This document shows, piece after piece, positions 8,390-14,962 of a stretch of DNA of 17,366 nt (its first letter is position 1; each line of letters opens with the position of its first letter). Origin of the DNA: Acidobacteriota bacterium (GTDB lineage Bacteria; Acidobacteriota; Aminicenantia; UBA2199); NCBI GenBank assembly GCA_021817755.1, contig JAKAGC010000010.1, forward strand, positions 1 through 17,366, written 5' to 3'. Under the pieces are notes generated by a model. The model was not told where the DNA came from, made no database searches, and worked only from the letters and a program-made list of their open reading frames with translations. A program made the position numbers and the translations under genes.

Positions 8390-8411
8390 GGTACAATTCT
8401 GGTACAATTCT
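8390..8411 (+). repeat. Perfect tandem 11-bp repeat upstream of the precursor gene
   Basis: GGTACAATTCT occurs twice with no gap (8390-8400 and 8401-8411). The 11-bp period places both copies on nearly the same DNA face, and the pair overlaps the predicted transcript start. It may be a regulator site, or the trace of a small duplication that doubled a TACAAT box. Confidence 0.6.
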
Positions 8412-8455
8412 TGCTTTTATATTGACTAAAATTTATCTTATAAAAAGGAGGAAAA

Positions 8456-8653
8456 ATGAAAGAAAAAATCAGTATGATTAAACTTACTGAAAAACAAGAG
8501 CAGGCAGTAAAAGGAGGCGTAGACTACAGTCCATGTGTGCTTTATTCTGGTAGTAATGTTAACTGTACTTGTTACATCTTGAATGGCCACTGTGCAACAC
8601 AATTATGGCCCACTTACCCCAAGTTATGCATCCCTGATCCTATTGAGGTATAG
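8456..8653 (+). CDS. RiPP precursor peptide, double-glycine leader, Cys-rich core
   Basis: A 65-residue peptide that is probably the substrate of the two radical SAM proteins downstream. Residues 1-21 look like a leader that ends LTEKQEQAVKGG, the pattern of GG-type natural-product precursors (compare the Bacteroidales GG family, as I recall it). C39-type peptidases cut after GG. The predicted 44-residue core starts VDYSPC and holds five Cys (27, 37, 39, 46, 58), including CTC and NGHC, plus three Tyr, one Trp and four Pro. It has neither the charge nor the length of a housekeeping protein. AAGGAGG (8445-8451) stands 4 nt before the ATG, the strongest ribosome site in the locus. A start at Met7 is possible but lacks such a site. 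A terminator-like hairpin follows, then the maturase gene. Bioactivity and the type of crosslink cannot be read from the sequence. Confidence 0.85.
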   Translation: MKEKISMIKLTEKQEQAVKGGVDYSPCVLYSGSNVNCTCYILNGHCATQLWPTYPKLCIPDPIEV

Positions 8654-8677
8654 TTTACAAAAACAGAATTAATCTAA

Positions 8678-8716
8678 AAATAACAAAGCGGTAGATGTGT
8701 TACCGCTTTGTTATTT
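8678..8716 (+). terminator. Strong terminator or attenuator between precursor and maturase
   Basis: Perfect stem of TAACAAAGCGGTA (8681-8693) with TACCGCTTTGTTA (8701-8713) around a 7-nt loop, extended by three A-T pairs to 16 bp (8678-8716). The T-rich 3' arm runs on into CTTT. It lies 24 nt after the precursor stop and 30 nt before the maturase start. Partial read-through would give much precursor and little enzyme, the usual ratio in RiPP operons. Confidence 0.85.
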
Positions 8717-8746
8717 CTTTGGTTAAATGAATACTAAATTAAAAAG

Positions 8747-10294
8747 ATGAAGAATAATACAAAGAAAAAATCTTACACTTTACTGGAAACATCAAACAAA
8801 AACAGGTATATTTTTGACCGACATTTAAAAAAAGTTCACTTATGCCACCCACTACTTCATCTGATGATGAAATTAAACAACGATGGAATCGATTTAGCAA
8901 GTTGGCTTGAAAATCTACCGATAGATACAGGTCCGGTTGAGATTAGGGACTGTGGCAAATACTCGAAGGAAGAAATTCGATATTACTACGGTAAATTCCT
9001 ATTTTTAAAGGAGAATGGATATTTTACAGAAATCGATACGAAAGAAAAACTAAGCTTGAATATTAATGCTAATATTATTGAATATTCTCTTGCTAATACC
9101 GCTCAAATAATTTTCGAAGTTACGGATAAATGCAATTGCAATTGCCGCTATTGCTGGTTTGGAGATTTTTATTCTTTTCATGATGAACGAAAAAACAGTA
9201 ATATGGATATTCAATCTGCTAAAAACATCCTTCACTTCCTAGCGGAACTCTGGAATTCTTCTTTAAACACTTCGTATAATCGTGTTATTTACCTGACCTT
9301 TTATGGGGGAGAACCTCTTTTAAATTTCCCATTTATAAAAGAGATAGTCGAATATGTAAATAAATCGATGGCGTCTCGTAACCGATTTGCTTTTGCAATC
9401 ACCAGTAATGGAATACTTATCCAAAACTACATGGAATTTCTTGTTAAATATAATTTTGAGATACTGATTAGTCTTGATGGAAATGAACAGAACAACGCTT
9501 ACAGGGTATCTGAGAATGGAAAACCAATTTTTCAAACCATTATAAATAATGTAAATACTTTTCGAAAAAAATACCCTGATTTTTTCTCAACCAATATAAA
9601 CTTTGTGTCTGTTCTTCATAATAAGAATTCCGTTTCAGAAATCTATCATTTTTTTAAAGAACATTTTAATAAAATTCCCCAGATTGGTCCATTAAATCCA
9701 GTCGGAGTTAAAGAATCGCAGAAAAAGGGTTTCTGGAAAACCTATGCGAATCTAAAGCAAAGCTTATATCAAACCGAAGATTATTCAGTAATAGAAAAGG
9801 ATATGTTTACTAAGCTTCCTAAAGCCCAAGATGCAACCATATTCCTACATAAACTTAATGATTTTTGCTTTCATGATTACAATGACTTGCTTTTTCCTGA
9901 AGAAAATAGCAAACAAACGCCTACGGGTACGTGTGTACCTTTCTCTAAAAAGGTTTTTATCTCAGTGAATGGGAAGATATTACCTTGCGAAAGAATTGGA
10001 CAGCAATTCGCACTGGGCATTGTCACTCCAAAAGGAGTTGAACTGGACTTTGAGAAAATAGCTCAAAGATACAATACCTATTTTGAAAAAATAAGAAAAC
10101 AGTGCAGTAATTGCAGTAATACAGAACTTTGCACTCAATGTATTTTTAATATTTCTTCTATCGATGAAAAAGAATCAGTATGCTCGGGCGCAATGTCTGA
10201 AGCTGATTTTTCAAACTATATTGCTTCAATTATCGAATCATTTGAAGAAAAACCGGAAACCTTTTCAGAAATTTTAAAAGAAGTATTAATCTGA
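8747..10294 (+). CDS. Radical SAM/SPASM peptide maturase
   Basis: Radical S-adenosylmethionine enzyme that probably installs crosslinks in the precursor encoded just upstream. Residues 1-115 form a non-catalytic N-terminal region, possibly for leader binding, with the segment YYYGKFLFLKENGYF typical of GG-system maturases as I recall them. The SAM cluster motif CxxxCxxC is at C129, C133 and C136, with an extra Cys at 131. GGEP is at 187-190. The C-terminal SPASM domain is complete, with C396-x12-G-x4-C414, then C453-x2-C456-x5-C462-x2-C465 and C479, seven Cys able to hold two auxiliary 4Fe-4S clusters. At 515 residues it is long for the class, mainly because of the N-terminal region. No clear Shine-Dalgarno site precedes the ATG, consistent with low expression. 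The next gene begins 6 nt after the stop. The target is inferred from position. Confidence 0.92.
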   Translation: MKNNTKKKSYTLLETSNKNRYIFDRHLKKVHLCHPLLHLMMKLNNDGIDLASWLENLPIDTGPVEIRDCGKYSKEEIRYYYGKFLFLKENGYFTEIDTKEKLSLNINANIIEYSLANTAQIIFEVTDKCNCNCRYCWFGDFYSFHDERKNSNMDIQSAKNILHFLAELWNSSLNTSYNRVIYLTFYGGEPLLNFPFIKEIVEYVNKSMASRNRFAFAITSNGILIQNYMEFLVKYNFEILISLDGNEQNNAYRVSENGKPIFQTIINNVNTFRKKYPDFFSTNINFVSVLHNKNSVSEIYHFFKEHFNKIPQIGPLNPVGVKESQKKGFWKTYANLKQSLYQTEDYSVIEKDMFTKLPKAQDATIFLHKLNDFCFHDYNDLLFPEENSKQTPTGTCVPFSKKVFISVNGKILPCERIGQQFALGIVTPKGVELDFEKIAQRYNTYFEKIRKQCSNCSNTELCTQCIFNISSIDEKESVCSGAMSEADFSNYIASIIESFEEKPETFSEILKEVLI

Positions 10295-10300
10295 GGAAAT

Positions 10301-11593
10301 ATGGAAAAAGGATTAAAAAAAAAAAATATTAAAAAATATTGGTTCTCAATCGAGTCTTATGTTCATATTTCTTTAAAACGGAATTTATTACTGCTTTATA
10401 ATACACTTTCAGGGAAAGCTTTAGAATATACTTTTTCTACTAATGAAGAGCTAAAAATCTTTTTATTATTTAAAAAGCTTCAATCAGAAAAAAATCTCCG
10501 TGTAATATGTTTAACAGAGAATGATCTCCAGGATCCGATGATTTCAGGTATAGTAAACGATACCCGGAAATTCTATATGAGTGAGTTAATCGATATTAAT
10601 TGCTCTAAGGGAAAACCGGTTCAAATGAATCCAGAAGTGACTATCGTTAAGGATATTGATAAATTAAAAAATGAGTATAACCGTTCCGGTGGTGAAGAGA
10701 TCGTGAAATATTTATCCGAAATTTCATTATATTTAAATAATACATGCTCACTAAATTGTTCAATTTGCAGCGTTGCATACAAGCAATTTTCCTGCTGTAC
10801 CATGCGAGAAAACAAAAACAAAATCCTCAATATCGAAAATATACAAAATTTATTATACTATTTGATTGGGGCTTCTTTAAGGAATATCAACATCCTGGGT
10901 GGAGATATTTTTGCTTATCCGGGATTTGAAAATTTAATAACGATTCTTAACAATATAAAAGTAAAAAAGACCATCTATAGCCATTATTTTAATTTTCCTG
11001 ATAGAATAGAAAAATTAAAATCGATCGATCCACGCTCTTCATTAATAAAAATTCTTATTCCATATCCTTTAATCCAGGAGAGATTAGAAAAAGTTTTCAA
11101 TTTGATAACCCACACCCCCATTAATTATGAGTTCATTTTTATTATCCAGGGTGAACAAGATTACTATGTAGCGGAGGAAGTTGTTAAAGCAATGCAAATC
11201 CCACATTATAGTTATCAACCTTTTTTCAATGGAGAAAATCTGGAATTTTTTAAAGAGAATATTTTCATCACTAAAGATGATATTTTACTCTCGAGACCAA
11301 AGATGAGAGATATTTATGTTAATACAGTAATTAACAAGCTAAATTTTGGAAGATTGACTATTTTTAATAATGGAGATATTTATTCCAATGTAAATGAATC
11401 AAAACTGGGAGTTTTGGGGAAAAATTCGATTCATGAAGTTTTGTATAAAGAACTGATTCATTCAAAAAGTTGGCGGAAAGTACGTAGAAATTTAAAACCC
11501 TGCAAGAATTGTATTTTCCAATCATTATGCCCTCCTATGAATAATTATAACTATGCGATAGGGAAAAATGATCTTTGCAATGTATTCTCTTAA
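10301..11593 (+). CDS. Second radical SAM-like protein with intact CxxxCxxC (partner maturase)
   Basis: 430 residues, coupled to the maturase gene: the upstream stop overlaps the ribosome site (TGAGG) and the ATG follows 6 nt after the stop. The N-terminal 135 residues, opening YWFSIESYVHISLKRNLLLL, resemble what I remember of the pseudo-radical-SAM partner proteins of Bacteroidales GG systems. Here, however, a full cluster motif CSLNCSIC is present (C149, C153, C156), followed by the glycine pair GGD (200-202) where radical SAM enzymes have GGEP. The C-terminus keeps a reduced SPASM or twitch-like set, C401-x2-C404-x5-C410 and C426, enough for one auxiliary cluster. It could be a second catalyst, an iron-sulfur carrier or a regulatory partner of the first enzyme. 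The gene is very A+T-rich. Family membership is likely, catalytic activity uncertain. Confidence 0.82.
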   Translation: MEKGLKKKNIKKYWFSIESYVHISLKRNLLLLYNTLSGKALEYTFSTNEELKIFLLFKKLQSEKNLRVICLTENDLQDPMISGIVNDTRKFYMSELIDINCSKGKPVQMNPEVTIVKDIDKLKNEYNRSGGEEIVKYLSEISLYLNNTCSLNCSICSVAYKQFSCCTMRENKNKILNIENIQNLLYYLIGASLRNINILGGDIFAYPGFENLITILNNIKVKKTIYSHYFNFPDRIEKLKSIDPRSSLIKILIPYPLIQERLEKVFNLITHTPINYEFIFIIQGEQDYYVAEEVVKAMQIPHYSYQPFFNGENLEFFKENIFITKDDILLSRPKMRDIYVNTVINKLNFGRLTIFNNGDIYSNVNESKLGVLGKNSIHEVLYKELIHSKSWRKVRRNLKPCKNCIFQSLCPPMNNYNYAIGKNDLCNVFS

Positions 11594-11681
11594 ATCAAAG
11601 GATTACAGAGTTTATTTTATTGTTATTGCTTAAATAATATTTTGATCATTTTACTACTACTAAAAGTTTAATCGAGATAAA
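11594..11681. other. Short convergent gap without clear terminator
   Basis: The 88 nt between the second radical SAM gene and the convergent kinase-fusion gene hold no strong hairpin with a T tract. Only a distant weak pair (ATCAAA with TTTGAT) is visible. Confidence 0.5.
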
Positions 11682-14600
11682 TTATTTCACAGGACCGAGG
11701 TATTTATCGAGCCAATCCAGAGATTCTCGTATGCACTTCTCTAATGGTAAATAGTGATCTGTATCATACAATACAAGCTTCTTGTCTTTATTAGGTGTCC
11801 CGAGTAAATCATAAAGAGGTTGAATCGAACGTTCCAATGGAAAGTTCAAATCATATTTTCCATTTAACATCAGTACTGGTAATGTAATCCTACTGACAAA
11901 ATTGATGGGGTCAACTTCGGGAAGAGCAGAGTAGCTTTTTAATCCCCCCAATGCCATTATTGCCGCTTTAAAACGTTTTTCTATAGCTAACATGATGATT
12001 CCCATTCGAGAACCCCAGGAGAAACTGTAATATGCAAGTTTTTCTTTATCGATTTCATTACGGGTTTCCAGGTAATCGATTACTCGCTTCATGTCTTTTC
12101 CGAGCATACCGACATATTCTGAAAAACGATAACGTAGATTCATGATTGGAGCCACGAGATAGGCATCGATTTTTTCATTATTACGCTCGTATGTTCCTTT
12201 GTAGATTGGATATGCCAGAGCACGTCCGCTTTTAATAAAGAAATCGACCCACTCCATTTGCTGAAGTTTTGAACTATCGGGAGTGGATATGGTATAAATC
12301 CAGGGGAAAAACACAACGGTTTGATAGGGAGGTTTACTGTTTTTAGGAAGGAATAAATAAAGGATTACCCTTTCATTTCCATATGCAGCCTGGAAGGTGA
12401 TTTTTTCTTTAATCCAACGTTCTTCTGTTTGTTTATATTCGATTTTTGGATCCAAAGGAATAGGATCATAAGCGAAACGGTTTAAATAAATATTAAAGGC
12501 ATTGTCGTCCACTGGTTTTTCTTTGTAATAGTCTCGCTGAACAACAGGTTTTACAGGATCTGTAAGGTAAGATGGAAGTGGTTCATTCGAGGCCGGTTTG
12601 AGGCACCGGAAACCATTTTTAAGAGAGCGGTCGAAAGAGGAAGCTTGTGCGTCGCTTGAATACATATAATACAAATCGCTCCATGCACCACCCTTTATTA
12701 GATGTCCGTCTTCAGTTGTATTAAAACACCATTCTCTTACATTACCGGCCATATCAAGTGCTCCGAAAGCATTTATACCTTGATTGGTTCCCACTGGAGT
12801 AGGTCCGTCTCCACCAAAGTGGCTCTGTGGAATAATTAACGCAGAGAAATATAGTATATTGGTATCGATAAAGAAGCCGGCAGCAAGGTTCCATTCATCG
12901 AGAGTGGGTAGGCGTTTCCCTGCAAATTCTGCATAAGCGGCTGCTTCATACCAACTGATTCCTGATACAGGCAAGTCTGCTTTGCCATCGGGGTAATATC
13001 CACTAATCCATGATGCAGGACCAGGGCGACCGCTAACATCGATAAAACGTTTCATCGCTTCTTCAAATGGTATATTTTTACCGTCTTCTTCAAAGGGAAA
13101 TTTCCAATAACGCGAATCGGTATAACCACCTTTATCGATAAATTCTTTATATTGACGGTTGGTAACCTCGTACCTGTCAATAAAGAAAGGTGGGATATAA
13201 TATTCAGGTTCTTTATAGGAATTAATTCGAACCATACCGTTCGGAATTTTCCCAATTGGGTCAAGGGTACGTTCGATTAATTTTTCTTCCGATGAGCCTA
13301 CAGCAATAACAGGGATATACCCTTCTTTTTCTATTTTCCACTGAAAGAAAGCATATGGCATGGTAATATTTTCAAGAGGAGTCGTTCCCAGGTATTTCCA
13401 GTTTTCACCAGGGATGGAGTATTCTTTATAGAAAATCTTTGCACCTTCCGGTTTTGAATGGATAGAAAGTGAGCGTGATGTTAATTCAAAAACAGGAATT
13501 AAACGAGGTTCATCTGGGATGATTTGACGGGCTTGTGTAGCGGTTTCAAAGGCATCGATTGATTTTTTCCAATCACGGGTCATCAAGAAATCACGACTAA
13601 GTGCTTCGGCTTTGGGTAAGAGCTTTCCTCGTGCAAATTCAATGCGGTTTTTGTTTTGAATATACCGAACACCCCAAAAACCGAGGGCAAGCATGACCAG
13701 GATAAAGGGAATCAAAATTAAAAACCAATTAAACGGTTTCTTTTTTTCTATAAGTGGAAGAGATTCCGAATTACGGTTTCGATTAAGAAAATTTTCCAGG
13801 TCTTTATAGAAATCCGAAGCACTAGAGTAACGATTTGAACTTTCTTTTTCAAGTGCTTTTAAAATAATACGTTGCAGTTCTGCGGGTGCTTCCGGAATTG
13901 GAGGGACATCGTCTTTTAAAATTGAAAATAAAACGGATACAGGTTGAGGACCATTAAAAGGTAATCGACCGCTAATCATCTGATATAAGAGAATACCAAG
14001 GGACCATATATCGGAGCGGTGATCGATTTTTTCTCCCCGGATTTGCTCTGGTGACATGTAGAGAGCTGTTCCTATAATATGATCGCTTTTGGAAACGGAT
14101 TGATCGTGCATGCTTTTAGCGAGACCGAAATCCATAATCTTAATTTGATTGCGGTCATTAATCATGATATTTGCAGGTTTGATGTCACGGTGGATAATTC
14201 CTTTTTTATGGGCTTCTTCAAGCCCTTGGGCAATTTGAATGGTAATTGAAACTGATTCCTCTATAGAAAGAGGGTTACCTGCCATTTTTTTCTGAAGATC
14301 TATTCCGTCAATAAAAGCCATGGAGATAAATATTTGACCTTCGACAGCGTCTACTTCATATATGGTACATATAGTGGGAAAGTCGAGAGAAGCGGCTGCG
14401 CGGGCTTCCCGGATAAAGCGTTTCCTGGATTCTTCATCTACTACACCTTCGGGGGTAATGAATTTGAGAGCTACAGTTCGCATTAGTCGGGTATCTTCGG
14501 CTTCATAAACGATTCCCATACCTCCGCGTCCCAGCATCTTTCGAAGGATATAGCGGCCTGCGAATAATTCATTATTCGGTAGGGGAGTTGTGGTTGGGGG

Positions 14601-14708
14601 AATTGGAGAAAAGTTATTTCCTATTCCTGTACCGGAGAGTAATAATCCGCACCCTGAACAATAACGGCTATCTTGACTATTATCTTGATGGCATTTGGGA
14701 CATATCAT
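11682..14708 (-). CDS. Membrane Ser/Thr protein kinase fused to PEGA, SUMF1-like and alpha/beta-hydrolase domains
   Basis: A 1008-residue signalling-type fusion. A zinc ribbon (C3, C6, C17, C20) leads into a complete Hanks-type kinase (about 53-308): glycine loop GRGGMG, VALK Lys82, HRDIKPAN (Asp175), DFG (193-195), MSPEQ. A membrane helix follows at about 326-348, placing the rest outside the cytoplasm. That part has a PEGA-like segment (about 412-482), a SUMF1/formylglycine-enzyme-like domain (about 495-705; YEVTNRQY, RLPTLDEW, DMAGNVREW, GFRC) and an alpha/beta hydrolase (about 770-1005) with likely triad Ser897 (SFSWG), Asp953 and His985. The SUMF1 part keeps Cys702 but has no second Cys in the preceding segment, so true formylglycine-generating activity is doubtful. 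The start is set by AAAGGA 7 nt before an ATG whose product begins with the zinc ribbon. It is transcribed alone, towards the RiPP genes. Targets are unknown. Confidence 0.92.
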   Translation of the reverse strand: MICPKCHQDNSQDSRYCSGCGLLLSGTGIGNNFSPIPPTTTPLPNNELFAGRYILRKMLGRGGMGIVYEAEDTRLMRTVALKFITPEGVVDEESRKRFIREARAAASLDFPTICTIYEVDAVEGQIFISMAFIDGIDLQKKMAGNPLSIEESVSITIQIAQGLEEAHKKGIIHRDIKPANIMINDRNQIKIMDFGLAKSMHDQSVSKSDHIIGTALYMSPEQIRGEKIDHRSDIWSLGILLYQMISGRLPFNGPQPVSVLFSILKDDVPPIPEAPAELQRIILKALEKESSNRYSSASDFYKDLENFLNRNRNSESLPLIEKKKPFNWFLILIPFILVMLALGFWGVRYIQNKNRIEFARGKLLPKAEALSRDFLMTRDWKKSIDAFETATQARQIIPDEPRLIPVFELTSRSLSIHSKPEGAKIFYKEYSIPGENWKYLGTTPLENITMPYAFFQWKIEKEGYIPVIAVGSSEEKLIERTLDPIGKIPNGMVRINSYKEPEYYIPPFFIDRYEVTNRQYKEFIDKGGYTDSRYWKFPFEEDGKNIPFEEAMKRFIDVSGRPGPASWISGYYPDGKADLPVSGISWYEAAAYAEFAGKRLPTLDEWNLAAGFFIDTNILYFSALIIPQSHFGGDGPTPVGTNQGINAFGALDMAGNVREWCFNTTEDGHLIKGGAWSDLYYMYSSDAQASSFDRSLKNGFRCLKPASNEPLPSYLTDPVKPVVQRDYYKEKPVDDNAFNIYLNRFAYDPIPLDPKIEYKQTEERWIKEKITFQAAYGNERVILYLFLPKNSKPPYQTVVFFPWIYTISTPDSSKLQQMEWVDFFIKSGRALAYPIYKGTYERNNEKIDAYLVAPIMNLRYRFSEYVGMLGKDMKRVIDYLETRNEIDKEKLAYYSFSWGSRMGIIMLAIEKRFKAAIMALGGLKSYSALPEVDPINFVSRITLPVLMLNGKYDLNFPLERSIQPLYDLLGTPNKDKKLVLYDTDHYLPLEKCIRESLDWLDKYLGPVK

Positions 14709-14728
14709 CTTGTTTTCCTTTAAACATT

Positions 14729-14757
14729 ATTTTACCTTTTTATATTCGTATTTTCAA
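14729..14757 (-). promoter_or_regulatory. Promoter of the kinase-fusion gene
   Basis: On the reverse strand TTGAAA (14757-14752), 17 nt, TAAAAT (14734-14729). The start would fall near 14722, about 14 nt before the ATG at 14708 and close to the ribosome site AAAGGA, so the leader is very short. Confidence 0.5.
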
Positions 14758-14863
14758 GAGAGCGAAATCATGAAAGTAAACTCAATTTTGGAGGAGAAAA
14801 ATGGGATTTTCTAATTTGAATTTTTAAAAATTTCAAGTATTAATTTCATAGGTTTAAAAGGTT

Positions 14864-14886
14864 AGTATAAAGGGAATAATTATACT
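14864..14886. repeat. 7-bp inverted repeat in intergenic DNA
   Basis: AGTATAA (14864-14870) and TTATACT (14880-14886) around 9 nt. It lies between the kinase promoter and the hairpin that follows the next gene. It has no T tract and no known role; a protein site is possible. Confidence 0.35.
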
Positions 14887-14920
14887 GAAAGGAATTGCTT
14901 ATCAAAAGTTTTGTGGGGGT

Positions 14921-14952
14921 CCAGGGGGCGATTTTTCAAAAAAGCCCCCTGG
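14921..14952 (-). terminator. Hairpin after the surface-protein gene, copy 2 of the shared 3'-end element
   Basis: Perfect 9-bp arms CCAGGGGGC (14921-14929) and GCCCCCTGG (14944-14952), with an inner TTTTT-C-AAAAA that can pair as well. It begins 10 nt after the stop of the minus-strand gene at 14963. Read on the minus strand, it is followed by ACCCCCACAAAACTTTTG, so there is no immediate T tract. Arms and loop core match the hairpin at 5800-5831. Confidence 0.75.
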
Positions 14953-14962
14953 CTAAAGATTT

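Noticed and set aside
8727..8750. Seven-codon frame whose TGA overlaps the maturase ATG
   Set aside because: It could couple translation, but no ribosome site precedes it and such short frames are common in this base composition.
14801..14827. Micro-frame of eight codons behind a strong GGAGGAG on the plus strand (M-G-F-S-N-L-N-F)
   Set aside because: It lies upstream of a minus-strand gene with no convincing promoter and no gene downstream for it to lead into. It is too short to support as coding; the purine run is probably chance.
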